Notes: generated from the letters alone by a model not told the origin. Shown: positions 10,648 through 21,819, counted from the stretch's first letter. The stretch: 64,000 nt of DNA from Flavobacterium covae (GCA_019565575.1 CP067379.1:62001-126000), one strand, 5' to 3'. Translations and numbers: made by a program.

Positions 10648-11124
10648 TTATATTTTATTTAATTTAACAAAACGAATATACCCTTTTCCTTCTACTTTAT
10701 TTAATAAAGTTTCTGTGGTTAACGGAAATTCTGCATCTGTAATATGATATTTTTGATTTTCTACGGCTGATTCGAAACGAATTTTATATCCTGTATTTAT
10801 TTTAGAGTCTTCTATTTCTAAAACGGTTACACTTCTATCTCCACCTGCCACGGAAGCTCCTGTTTTAGCATCTACTTTATTTTTTTTGCTATAAAATTTA
10901 TACCATTCTTTGATATCTTTATACCATTTTTTGTCATCTCCCATTACATATAATGTTTTCTCATATTCTCCTTTTGGGTTTATTAATGATGCTACAATAT
11001 AAGCTCCTTCTCCTACATAGTTTGTCATTTGTAACATACATTTGTATTTAGAGGTTTGAGCTGTTATGCTATTAAAAAACAATGAAAAAACAATCAGTCC
11101 TAAATATCTTGTATTCTTATTCAT
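10648..11124 (-). CDS. DUF2271 periplasmic protein with candidate flavinylation site
   Basis: 158 residues with a signal peptide ending near residue 22 (FFNSITAQ), then a DUF2271-type domain (MLQMTNYVGEGAYIVASLI, YEKTLYVMGDDKKWY). At residues 85-91 it reads DAKTGAS, which fits the ApbE target pattern Dxx(S/T)GA(S/T), so Ser91 may carry covalent FMN. Seven bases separate it from the reductase and three from the ankyrin gene, so it is in the same operon. It is probably the soluble electron carrier between the PepSY reductase and the ferric-siderophore side. The family assignment is from remembered sequence character, the flavinylation an inference. Confidence 0.8.
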   Translation of the reverse strand: MNKNTRYLGLIVFSLFFNSITAQTSKYKCMLQMTNYVGEGAYIVASLINPKGEYEKTLYVMGDDKKWYKDIKEWYKFYSKKNKVDAKTGASVAGGDRSVTVLEIEDSKINTGYKIRFESAVENQKYHITDAEFPLTTETLLNKVEGKGYIRFVKLNKI

Positions 11125-11127
11125 CTT

Positions 11128-12604
11128 TTATTTTAAAAAATCTAAATTTATTTGTTTTTTAACTAATACTTCATTTTCTCGGGCTAGTGAATAAGCTGTT
11201 TCATCTAGATCCGTTTTTGCCTTTTTATCGGCTCCTAAAGTAAGTAAATAGTTTATTATATTTTCATCTTTGGCTACCATGGCGGCTTTGTGCAAAGCGG
11301 TTAATCCTGCTTCATTTTTAACATTTATATTTATTTCAAAACCTTCTAACTTTTTTAAATATTCTAAATCATTTTTTATTACGGCAAGATGGTAGAGCGT
11401 ATCTCCTTTTCTTAAAGGTTTTTTTAAATCTATTCCTTTTTCTTTTAACCATTTTAGTTTATCTAGAAAATCATCATTTTCGTTTTTAGGTGCTCTATAA
11501 TTTTGCACTAAATGGTAAGCTAAACCTTGTCCTTCTTTATCCAACAAATCAATAGTAGCTCCTTTATTTACTAGTGTATTCATTGTTTCTACTAAGCCTG
11601 ATTTAACGGCTTGCATTAAGGCAGATTCCCCCTTATTATTGGTTTTACTTACATCAACTCCTTTTTCTAATAGAAAATTCACAAATGCTAGATCACGCAT
11701 TCCTGCTACTTTATGTAAAACGGTATTTCCTTCATTATCTATTGTGTTTATTAAAACACCTTTTTGTAAAAAATATTGAGCAATTGGGACTTGATTTTGC
11801 TTCTTAGCTATCAGGTGAAGAATGGTTTCTCCATTTGCAGTCGTAACAGTTGGTTTTAATTTTAAATCGTCAATAAGATATTGAAATATTTCTAAAGAAT
11901 TAGCAGATCGTCGAGTAGCCTCAGCAGCTATTAATAATGCGTTAGAGGTCCATTTACTTCCCTTTTCAATAAGTTTTTTTAAATTAATAATATTACCGGT
12001 TCTGGCAGCATAATCAAAAACTGTTTTTCCTAATGCGTCTTGATCTTTTACACTTAATCCTTTTGTTTCTAAAAATTGTGTAACGGACAAATCTTTATCA
12101 TAAGGTACAGCTAACATTAATAGGGTTGCTTTATCCTTATATAATTTTTTAGGGTCTAAACCTGCTTTAAAAAAAATTTCTATTAATTCTTTTTAGCATT
12201 ACCACTAGCCAAAGCATAAGCCAAAGGTGTCGTATTATGAGAATCTTCGTGATTGATATTAGCTCCTTTATTTATAAGATTTTGTACTAATTCTATATTT
12301 CCTTTAGCAGCAGCCCAATGCAAATAAGTTCTTTCATCATGTGTGAGTTTATTTATTTCATTTCCTTTTTGTTCCAATAAATAGTAAATTATTTCATTTG
12401 ATACATCATTATTAATAGCTAATGTAACGGGATCAAAAGCGGAAGAGTTTAGCTCTGAAGCATTATTACCTTTGGCTATTTCAGCTTGAACGGTGGTTAG
12501 ATTTGGATTTTTTTCCAAAAATTTCCATCTAATAATGTATTTTTTTGTTGGGCAATTGACACTATATTAAATAGTATTGCTATTATTATATGTATTCTTT
12601 TCAT
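11128..12604 (-). CDS. Exported ankyrin-repeat protein, frameshifted
   Basis: About 492 residues. The signal peptide MKRIHIIIAILFNIVSIAQ starts at the ATG at 12604. About eleven ankyrin repeats follow, including DERTYLHWAAAKGNIELVQN, NGETILHLIAKKQNQVPIAQ and AGLTALHKAAMVAKDENIIN. Two single-base losses break the frame: T runs at 12508-12514 and 12190-12194. Restoring them gives repeats in register. The gene sits between a siderophore receptor and a flavin electron-transfer module, so it is likely a periplasmic scaffold or binding partner of one of them; the role itself is unknown. A strong hairpin separates it from the receptor. Confidence 0.85.
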
Positions 12605-12638
12605 TTCTAACTTTTATGTATAAGTAATAAAAAAATAT

Positions 12639-12679
12639 AAAGGCAAAAGTATAGTTTTAAAACTATACTATTTGCCTTT
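12639..12679 (-). terminator. Long hairpin between siderophore receptor and ankyrin gene
   Basis: A near-perfect 41-base palindrome: AAAGGCAAA pairs with TTTGCCTTT around GTATAGTTTTAAAACTATAC. It lies 18 bases after the receptor stop. It probably terminates or attenuates receptor mRNA, or marks an mRNA processing site, so receptor and downstream genes can be made in different amounts. Confidence 0.65.
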
Positions 12680-12696
12680 CACAAAAACAAAACCTT

Positions 12697-14987
12697 TTAA
12701 AATTGATATTTTAGTGTTGCCATAAATTGTCTTGGCGGTATTGGATTAATACTGTAATTTTCATGTACTGTATAATTTAAAGTATTAGCCACATTAGACA
12801 ATTTACATAATAAACTTATATTTTTATAAGTATATCCTAGGGTTGCATCCGCAACTGCATAACCACTAACTGGAATCTCACGTTCTTCTATAAATACTGT
12901 TCCATTTTTATCTTTTGCATAACGGTTATTCCAACCACCTATACGATTTCCTATATAGTTACTTATGGCTCCTATTGAAAGATTTTTGAAAAATCCGTTT
13001 TGTACTGTATAAAAGAAACTTAAATTAGCTGTTTGATCAGGTGTACGAGCCAAACGATCCCCTTCTACTGAACTGCCTACTAATCCAGATGTTTTCACAA
13101 AACGCATATCGTTATAACTATAACCTGCATTAATTTTAAATCCTTCAATAGGTGTTATGGTAACATCTAATTCAATTCCTTTGCTTCTTGTTTTACCTGA
13201 TAGTTCTTTGATATTCGAATTAGAATTGGCTTTACCATCTAAGGTTGTAGCTGCCATTTGGACTAAATTATTATTTTCAATGCTATAAACAGTTACTCCT
13301 GTTGTTAAATTACCTTTAAAAAATTCTGTTTTTACCCCTGCTTCATATTGATTTATAATAGAAGGTTTTATAGGATTGTTATAAATATCAACACCTGTGT
13401 TGGTAGTGAATGAATTTGAATAACTTCCAAAAATTGCTATTGATTGCATTGGTTGAAAGACCAAACCAAATTTAGGAGAAAATGCTTTATCTACTTGTAT
13501 AGCGCCTTCAATTGGTGTATTATCTTTATCTGCTTCATGATTAAGCACAAAAGGAGTTTGTCCTTTAGGACTTGTATTATTTCCACCATCAATTTTGGCA
13601 TTATATACAGTACTTTGAACTTCTTGCCATGACCAACGTAAACCAGCAAGTACTTTTAATTTTTCATGAATAGATATTAAATCTTGAGCAAAAAAGCCAA
13701 AACGTTTTCCTTGATTCTTTGTTAGTACTGAATTATAATTTTCTTGTGATCCTTTTTCGTTTGAAAATGTAATAGGATCAAAAATATTGATCTTATCATA
13801 ATCTGTTATAGCAATAAATTTACCATCTTTTTGTTTTGTATAAAACAAATAGGAATAACTATCCGTATAACTAGTTTCTCCATCTATTCCTGTAAATAGT
13901 TCATGCTTGAAACCAAAAGTTTTAAAACTTCCTTGTAATCCTAATTGTTGTCCTAATAGTGTTTCAACATTTTTGTTCTTACCTAATTTTCTAGTTAAAT
14001 CACCCGTTATGTTAGAAGGTTGAATTCTGTCTGTTCCTTCAAATTGTCTTGAATAGTTTTGAAATGACATATTTGCAATAAACTTCCAAGAATCATTAAT
14101 CTGATGTTTTAAAAGAGCGGATAATGATCCTTGGCGTGTTTGTCCGTTAGACCAATTAGCACCTAAATAGCGACTAATAGGAACATCCAGAATAGTTTTC
14201 CCAAAAGCACCCGTTCCAAAATCAGGTGTCCAATTATCGTGTAAATAATCCATTTGAAGAAGTATATCTGTTTTTTGAGTTGCCTTAAATAGAAAAGAAG
14301 GATTAATATAATAACGTTCTCTATTTACTACATCTCTAAAACTTTTTGATTTTTCAAAACTACTCACTACTCGGTAAGCAATTGATTTACTAAGAGGCCC
14401 ATAAAAATCAATTACAGGTTTGTAAAAATCATAACTTCCTGTTTGAAAAGATAGCTCTCCTCCTCTTTCAAACAAAGGGGTTTTGGTTACTAAATTTAAA
14501 ATTCCTCCTGGTGCTACATTTCCATATAACAAGGCACTATTTCCTTTTAAAAATTCTACTTTTTCTAATGAAATCACCTCAGGCATTGACCCTCCATTTT
14601 GACGAAAACCATTTTTAAAAATATTATTCGTACCCATATCATAACCTCTTGACCAAAAGGATTCTTGTGCTCCACCACGTGCTGAGCCTACATAAACACC
14701 ATTTGCATTTTTTACTACATCGCTCAAACGAACTGATTGTTGTTGAGAAATCACTTCTCCTGCAATAGATTGTAAGCTCTGAGGGTTATCAAAAGGTTTT
14801 AACCCAGTACGAACGGTAGAAACAAACTTTTTTTGTTTATGTTGTCTTATTTCTATTTCTTTTAACGAATATCTTTTTTTCTAACCGTATCATTTTCAAC
14901 GGTATTTTCTATTTCTCCTTGAAACTTATCTTGACCAAAACTTTGCCCTGACAAGAATAATAAGCATCCTAACCAATATAACTTCAT
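12697..14987 (-). CDS. TonB-dependent siderophore receptor, frameshifted
   Basis: Outer-membrane ferric-siderophore receptor, about 763 residues. Signal peptide MKLYWLGCLLFLSGQSFGQ. The plug domain begins around SVRLSDVVKNANGVYVG, with FLKGNSALLYGNVAPGGILN; the 22-strand barrel ends in QFMATLKYQF with the usual terminal Phe. The frame breaks in the T run at 14874-14880; one extra base links the signal peptide to KEIEIRQHKQKKFVSTVRTG and the plug. The start at 14987 is preceded by a TATATTTG element and a Fur-like palindrome, so iron repression is likely. It heads the redox cluster, which suggests reductive iron release from the imported siderophore. Confidence 0.9.
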
Positions 14988-15022
14988 TTTATTTAGACTA
15001 ATTTTAAATTGTTTTTGGATTG

Positions 15023-15030
15023 CAAATATA
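15023..15030 (-). promoter_or_regulatory. Putative -7 element of the siderophore receptor promoter
   Basis: TATATTTG on the minus strand, 36 bases before the receptor start, fits the Bacteroidetes -7 consensus. There is no obvious TTG at -33; that region is instead covered by a palindrome, which suits a regulated promoter. Confidence 0.5.
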
Positions 15031-15054
15031 TGATTAGAATTTTAAAAAAGAAAA

Positions 15055-15077
15055 TTATTTTTAATTATTCTAAATAA
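15055..15077. promoter_or_regulatory. Fur-like palindrome upstream of the siderophore receptor
   Basis: A 23-base imperfect palindrome with arms TTATTT and AAATAA and a core AATTATT. It covers the -33 region of the receptor promoter. It resembles the ATTTAGAATnATTCTAAAT type of box I recall for Bacteroidetes Fur; two central-arm positions differ. A second copy of its 14-base core AATTATTCTAAATA lies at 15156-15169. Confidence 0.45.
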
Positions 15078-15147
15078 AATTTAAACAACTTAACTATGTT
15101 ATCAAGTAATCAAGTATTTGGTACTTCTAAAATTTAATATTATCAGA

Positions 15148-15170
15148 TTTTCTATAATTATTCTAAATAT
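15148..15170. promoter_or_regulatory. Second Fur-like site
   Basis: Shares the core AATTATTCTAAATA with the site at 15055-15077, about 93 bases further upstream, in the same orientation. The outer left arm is more degenerate. Two sites about nine helical turns apart could allow cooperative binding. The remaining gap 14988-15430 holds no ORF I can support. Confidence 0.35.
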
Positions 15171-15430
15171 TTTAAAGTAAGACTAAAAAAATATGAAACA
15201 TTTAAAGAGTGGTAAATCCAAACTATGAAATAGAAATTTGTTTCAGATAAAATAATTTTAAATCTAAAAAGAATGTTTTTTATCCTCAATGTAAAATTAG
15301 ATTTTTTGAAAAATTCTCATATTTTTTATTCTTTTCATCTTCATCATTAAGCATAACACATAAGTCTAATTTTAGCTTTCTTTATAATTTTCATTCCATT
15401 TAAAATATAAACGACATTAAATTTTACACA

Positions 15431-15465
15431 AAAAAAGGCTATCCTAAACTTTTTAGGATAGCCTC
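15431..15465 (-). terminator. Terminator of the polysaccharide operon, similar to the IS end
   Basis: The hairpin GGCTATCCTAAA / TTTAGGATAGCC has an A tract on its plus-strand left side, giving a U tract for minus-strand transcripts ending at wzc1. The sequence is nearly identical to the right end of the IS at 54424-54457, with a base-pair swap that keeps the stem. Confidence 0.75.
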
Positions 15466-15532
15466 TTAAAATAATATATCAGATAAATTTTTAATTCATT
15501 TCTTTATTTTTAAATTTTCAGAATTTAGTCCT

Positions 15533-17902
15533 TTATCTTATAATAAAGAAATCTCTAAATTTTTCCCAAAAAGTTTTTTCTTTTACTTCCTGGCCGTATC
15601 CGTATCCGTATCCGTATCCGTTTATAACATCAGTATCATTTAGCACCATAGACATATTTGGTAATTTACCTTCTTTATAAATAGAACTTGGAATTTTTAA
15701 TAATTCTTTCTCTAAATATTTAGCTCTTACTACATATATAAAAGCATCTGCATTTTTAGCAATAAGTAAAGTATCTGTTACTAGACTTACTGGAGCTGTG
15801 TCAACTACTACATAATCATATTTTTCTTTTAGATAGTCAAACATCTTTTCTAACTTTTGACTCATTAATAGTTCTGCAGGATTAGGAGGAATGACACCTG
15901 CTGGGAGAACATCAAAAGAATCATAATTAGGTAGTTTAACTATATAATCTTCTATTTTTTGATCAATAGTTGTAAGATAATTAGTAACTCCTCTATTAGG
16001 TAATTGTAAATAATCGTCTAAACGGGGATTTCTAATATCTAATCCTACTAACAAAACCTTCTTTCCTGTTAGTGCTATAGTCCCTGCAAGATTTACTGTT
16101 ATAAAAGTTTTCCCTTCAGCAGGTAAAGTAGAAGTTAAGAAAATAGTTTTAGCATTGGTTTCTAATTTTGAATTTAAAATAAATTCAAGATTGGTTCGTA
16201 CAATACGCATAGCTTCCAGCTGCACTTGAACGACTTTCTAATTGAATAATTTCTTCGTGCGAATCGGAATGAGGCACATCCCCAAGAAACGGTATCCCTA
16301 ATTTATCTAAATCTGCTTTTGTTTGAACCTTTGTGTTTAATAAATCTTTTAAATAAATGATTATAAACGGAATTAATAAACCAACTAAAATTGCAACAAA
16401 ATAAATAATTAAGGGTTTTGGTGAAATAGGATTCTCTAAAGCATAAGCTTTATCTATTATTTTAGAATTAGGTGCTGTAGCTGCTAAAGTAATTGCTGTT
16501 TCTTCTCTCTTTTTAAACAAATATAAATATAACTCTTCTTTTATTTGTTGTTGACGAAATATACCTCTATATTCTCTTTCTAACTTTGGAATTTTATTTA
16601 GTTTTGAATTTAATGAATTGCGTTCTCCTAGTAAATCGCTATTTTTAAATTCTAGAGCTGATTTTTGTTTTGATAAACTTTGAGCTATAGAACCTTTTAG
16701 AGTTAAAATACGATCATTTAATTTTTCTATATTCGGATTATCAGATGTTGCACTTTTTAATAATCTATTGCGTTCAATTACTAACAAATTAAACTCATTG
16801 ATTAAACCAGCCGCTGACGCATTATCAGAAGGAATTAAATTTATAGGTAGGACATCTATCTTATCGCTCTTCAATTGAGCGATCATCATATTTATTACAG
16901 TAAGCTGAGTCCCAACAGAAACTTGCTCTGCATTAAATGCAGATTCTGTTTTCAAATCTAATTCTACTTCAGCAGAAATATCAGTCAGATCGTTATTTTT
17001 TTTATATTTTTCTATATTTTTTTCAACTCCTTGTAGTTCTTCTGTAACGATAGCTAGACGATCATTAATAAATTTTGCCGTTTTTTCTGATATTAAATTC
17101 TTATCAATGATAGCGTCCTGATTATAGTTTACTACTAGCTTATCTAAGAAATCAATGGCTCTTTGAGGCACTGGATCTGTAAATGTTATTTCCACTACAT
17201 TTGTTTTTTTATTGAGTGGTTGAACAGATATCATACTTTGAACCGCACTGGTTTCTTTTTCAAAATCTTTTATAACTACCTGATACGTTCCTTCTTGATT
17301 ATATTTTAGCTTCCTATCATCACTATGAACAGGTATTCTCTCTATAATAAAATTCCCCAATCTTTCAGATTTTATAATCTGATTATAACGATACTCTCCT
17401 ATTAAATCTTTATCTTGAGTATATAATAAAAATTTATGAGATCCTTTCAACGATACTACAAGGGTTGTATCTAAATCCGACTTTTCTTTATTTTCAAAGA
17501 AAATTTTTATAGGGCTTTTTCCATAAATATTAGTGGTTTTAATCCTTCCAACAGCATAATAATTTATATTAAAACCGCCAGAGAGCAAGGTCTTTTTACA
17601 ATATTTCTAGATTTTAAAATTTCGATTTCATCATCAATCTTATTTTTAGCTCCTCCAAAACCACTAATATCTTCTAAAGCAGAAAGCTCAGATGCCAAAC
17701 CTCCTGATTCTTTATCTTTTATTAATATCGTAGTAGATGCCTTGTATATGGATGTTGTATAACGTAAATAAACTTTTGCTAGGGATAGTGACAGTATAAC
17801 CAGTACAACAAACCAATACCAATTTCTCAAAAATTTATTTAGTATCTCCTTTATATTTATTTCACTAATATTTTCTTCTTGGGGCATGAATATATTTTGC
17901 AT
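15533..17902 (-). CDS. wzc: Wzc-type tyrosine autokinase / chain-length regulator 1, frameshifted
   Basis: Inner-membrane polysaccharide co-polymerase and BY-kinase, about 790 residues. An N-terminal membrane segment (WYWFVVLVILSLSLAKVYL) precedes a Wzz domain with coiled coil (residues about 250-390), a second span, and the kinase: Walker A TSTLPAEGKTFITVN, Walker A' VGLDIRNPRL, Walker B VVVDTAPVSL. The C-terminal Tyr cluster YGYGYGYG is encoded by CCGTAT hexanucleotide repeats. Frame breaks: a base missing in the T run at 17593-17597, and a G inserted at 16213-16219 where CTGAAG reads CTGGAAG; correction restores SSAAEAMRIVRTN. It is the last gene of the locus, paired with wza1 eight bases upstream. 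Confidence 0.9.
15597..15622. repeat. Hexanucleotide tandem repeat in the wzc1 tail
   Basis: About four and a half copies of CCGTAT. On the minus strand they code for alternating Tyr-Gly in the kinase's tyrosine cluster. Gain or loss of a unit keeps the frame and changes the number of phosphorylatable Tyr. Confidence 0.8.
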
Positions 17903-17909
17903 TTTATCA

Positions 17910-18686
17910 TTATTTTTTAAACAATAGTACTAGTGATATAAGAACAGAACTCAATGAAATCCAAACGGGTATATTTTGATTAAATGTAGAGGCATTAGCT
18001 CTTGCTCTATTAGGTTCTATATAAATTAAATCATTCTGTTTTAAATAATAATAGGGCGAATTCATAAAATCAGACTTCGTCAAATCAATTCTATGATATG
18101 TTTTCTTCCCTTCATTTTCTCTTATTAATAAAACATTTTCTCTTTTCCCATATATAGTCAAATCACCCGCTAAACTTAATGCTTCCAGGCAAGGTAATAC
18201 GCTCACTAACTACGTTAAAAGTTCCTGGCTTTGCGACCTCTCCTATAACACTTACTTTAAAATTCATTATACGAACATTTACAATAGGATTCTTTATATA
18301 TGTTTTTAATTTATTTTTCAACAAATTAATTGCCTCTTCTTTTTTAATCCTCCAAAAGTTAAAGTTCCTATAATTGGAAATTCTATTTGATTTTTTTGAT
18401 CCACCAAATATAATTGCTGCTGTCTCTGACCAGGCGCACTTTGATTACCAACATTTGGTGCCATTGTACTTTCTAAACTAAATGGAGCTGCTGCCTCAGG
18501 ATCTGGTGCAGAAACCGTAATTAACAATAAGTCATCAGGTTGTATTTTAGGTTCAAAAAAAACTACATTTTCAAAATTCGAATTACTAGACAAATCCGAA
18601 TAATATGCTATCTTCTTTTGCTGCGAGCATCCTAATACAAAAAAAGAAATTATTCCAAAAATAATTAAATAAATTTTACCTCTCAT
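17910..18686 (-). CDS. wza: Wza-type outer-membrane polysaccharide export lipoprotein 1, frameshifted
   Basis: Outer-membrane secretin-like exporter, about 258 residues. The lipobox is ISFFVLGCSQ near residue 20. The export domain starts at IQPDDLLLITVSAPDPEAA and is followed by SLBB-like repeats (NFKVSVIGEVAKPGTFNV) and a C-terminal membrane helix. Two frameshifts: a base missing in the T run at 18340-18345, and CTGAAG read as CTGGAAG at 18182-18188; correction gives ERITLPEALSLAGDLTIYG. It is paired with wzc1 downstream and partners it in export. Confidence 0.88.
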
Positions 18687-18689
18687 ATA

Positions 18690-20639
18690 TCAATTTTTAT
18701 CTAAAATTTCATAATCTGAATTTAAACTTTTAAATTCTGGCACGATCATTTTCATATATCCTACTATATCATTATTAGAATAATTAAATGTAGTATCAAT
18801 CAATAATTTAATATTTTCTTTTACACATTTATAGTCTTCTATCATATCTTGAGCCACTAATATTTTTTCGTGGTGAGTAGGCAAGGTTTTTGAGTCATCT
18901 TTTAGTAATTCTTCGTACAATTTTTCACCTGGTCTTAGCCCTATTTCTTTTATCTGAATATCTACATTTGGAATTAAACCTGCTAAACGTATCATTTTTT
19001 CTGCTAGACTGTAAATTTTAACAGGTTTTCCCATGTCAAATATATAGATTTCCCCTCCATTTCCCATAGTTCCAGCTTCCAATACAAGTTGACAGGCTTC
19101 CAGGAATAGTCATAAAATATCGAATTATATCTTTATGAGTAATGGTTACTGGTCCTCCTTCAGAAATTTGCTTTGTAAACAATGGTACTACAGAACCATT
19201 AGATCCTAAAACATTACCAAAACGAGTTGTAATGAATTTTGTACTTTTGATATTATTTTTTAATAATTCAAAGTGTAGTGACTGAACGTATTTTTCTGCA
19301 ATTCGTTTACTTGCCCCCATCACATTACTTGGGTTTACGGCCTTATCTGTTGAAACCATTACAAATCGCTCTACTTTGTATTGAACGGCTAAATCAGCCA
19401 GATTACTAGTTCCCATTACATTAACAAAGATTGCTTGTGACGGATTTTCTTCCATCAAGGGAACATGCTTATAAGCCGCGGCATGATAAATAATATCAGG
19501 CAAATATTTTTTAAAAAGAATATCTAAACGCTGTTTATCTCTGATATCTGCAACTTTTGTTATAATTTCTATGGAGGAGGTATCATGCTTATCTAATTCT
19601 ATTAATAAATTATGTAAAGGACTTTCAGCTTGATCTATCAATAACAATATAGTAGGTCTAAAGGCTATTACTTGTCTAACAATTTCACTTCCTATAGAAC
19701 CAGCGGCTCCTGTTATTAAAACTGTTTTATTGGTATGTGTACTAGAAATCGCTTTATTATTTAAAACTATTGGCTTCCTATCTAATAAATCTTCTATCTC
19801 AAAATTCTTAATTTTCTTTGAAATTTCTTTTTGGTTCTCCCAATCTGTAACAAGAGGTACCGTAAAAACTTTAACACCTACTTCTAGACATTCTTCTACT
19901 ATTTGAATCTCTTCTTCTCTTGTTAAACTCTTATCAGCAATAACTAAACCTGAAACATTATTTTCTTTCAATAAATCTACTATATTTTCTCTTATAGAGA
20001 ATACAGGTAATCCCAAAGCTCTTTTAGAATCATTAGATTCATATCTATCTATAAAACCTTTAATATGAAATCTTTTAGGTATTTCTGACAATAAAGCGTT
20101 TGCAACAGCTATGGCGTTTGCATCTGAACCATAAATGAGTAATATTTCTTGTTTCCCTACCAAAACATTTGAAAAATAAATTTCAAATGTTTTTTTGACT
20201 AAAACTCTATAAAAAAAAAGCAAACAAAAAACTATAAATGAATTTACTAATAATGCTGTTGTAAAATATAAATCTACAGAAAAAAAAGTTTTACTAAAAG
20301 CATCTATTATTACTAATGATGAAAAAGCAAAAAACTGAGCAAAGAAAATCTTCACTGCATCTACTATAGATGAATGTCTAATTATACCTGAATATGTTTT
20401 AAATATCCAAAAAAGAAAATATTAACAAAGAAATACAATGGAATTTTAATTCCTTCGTATTGAGTTGTTATAAATTTAAGATTAATTCCTTTAAACAAAT
20501 AGTAGGTTAATGCCGTAGCAAAACTAATTACTAGAATATCTAGAAAAAGAACAGACCATCTAGGTAAATAACCTACATTATTTAAGTCAATTTTAGACAG
20601 AATTTTATTATTAATTTTTTTATTTAAGTACTCTCTCAC
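18690..20639 (-). CDS. CapD/WbpM/PglF-type UDP-GlcNAc 4,6-dehydratase, frameshifted
   Basis: Membrane-anchored nucleotide-sugar dehydratase, about 649 residues. Four N-terminal membrane spans are followed by a CoA-binding-like domain and the catalytic SDR domain (VLITGAAGSIGSEIVRQ, YHAAAYKHVPLMEENP, VSTDKAVNPSNVMGASKR, ITTRFGNVLGSNGSVVP). It makes UDP-4-keto-6-deoxy-GlcNAc, the branch point for QuiNAc, FucNAc and bacillosamine. Frame breaks: a base missing in the short T run at 20397-20400 and CTGAAG read as CTGGAAG at 19097-19103 (restores TIPEACQLVLEAG). The DegT aminotransferase, reductase and sugar transferases upstream are its likely pathway partners. Confidence 0.9.
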
Positions 20640-20683
20640 TTCTTTAAGAACATTATTTTAATTTAGTTTTTTCGGGCTACAAA

Positions 20684-21814
20684 TTACTGAAAAAATAATT
20701 GAAGTTCCGAGAGAATTCTCTCTTTTTCACTTTCTGTCAAATTAGAACCTGAAGGCAAACATAAACCTCTTTCAAATAAATCCTCTGATATTCTCGCTCC
20801 GTAATAAGGGTATATTTTAAATACTGGCTGAAGGTGCATAGGCTTCCAGAGTGGTCTTGTTTCAATATTTGCTTTTTCAAAAGCTAAACGGAGTGCTTCT
20901 CTTTGTTCATAAGACTCTAATACAACTGCACTTAACCAGTGATTTGAATAAAAATTGTCCGTTGGCTCACTTAAAACAATTACATTTGGAATATTTACAA
21001 AGAATGCCTTATAGAACTGATTCATCTCTCTTCTCAACTCAACATGTTTGTTTAAGACTTCCATTTGCCCACGTCCTATACCCGCACAAACATTACTCAT
21101 TCTATAATTATAACCTATATGACTATGCTGATAATGAGGTGCATCATCACGAGCCTGAGTCGAAAGAAATACTGCTTTTTGCTTAATACTTATATCATCT
21201 GTCACCAACGCTCCCCCTCCAGAAGTTGTAATAATTTTATTACCGTTAAAAGACAGTATACTAATATCTCCTAATGTTCCACATTTTTGTTTTCTATAGG
21301 AACTCCCTAATGCTTCTGCACTATCTTCTACAACAGGAATTTGATATTTTTGAGAAATTGCTTTTATTTGATCGTGCTTGTATGGCATCCCATATAGATG
21401 AACCGCTATTATTGCTTTTGGTTTTTTCCCCTTTAGAAATTCTATCTTTTATAGCTTCTTCTAAAGCAATTGGACACATATTCCACGTTTCTGATTCACT
21501 ATCCACAAAAATAGGAATTGCCCCTTGGTACACAATAGGGTTTGCTGGACCAGCCGAAAATGTCATACTCTGACAAATTACTTCATCACCTGCTTTAATA
21601 TCTAAAAGAATTAGAGCTAAATGTAAAGCGGCTGTTCCTGAACTTAAGGCAGCAACAAATACTTTTTCTTCAAAATAACTCTCTAAATCTGATTCAAAAT
21701 CAGGAACGTTATCACCTTTAAAATTAATCCAATTACTCGAATTAAAAACATATTTATCTTCGTGTCCACTAAGGTGAGATGTAGAAAGAAATATATCGTA
21801 TTTTTTCAAAACAT
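20684..21814 (-). CDS. DegT/DnrJ/EryC1 (PglE-like) sugar aminotransferase, frameshifted
   Basis: PLP-dependent aminotransferase of nucleotide sugars, about 376 residues; most likely aminates the 4-keto group of the CapD product to give UDP-4-amino-4,6-dideoxy-GlcNAc. It has ALSSGTAALHLALI, the internal-aldimine segment ILSFNGNKIITTSGGGALVT with the catalytic Lys, and NYRMSNVCAGIGRGQ. One extra base in the CCCC/TTTTTT run at 21422-21431 splits it; removal gives KPKAIIAVHLYGMP. The start is uncertain: ATG at 21814 needs one more T to be in frame, otherwise TTG at 21809. No PglD-type acetyltransferase adjoins it; the acetyltransferase at 26.1 kb is of WbbJ type. Confidence 0.88.
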
Positions 21815-21819
21815 AAGTT

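Noticed and set aside
15597..15622. CRISPR-like short repeat array
   Set aside because: The unit is six bases with no spacers, and it codes for Tyr-Gly in wzc1.
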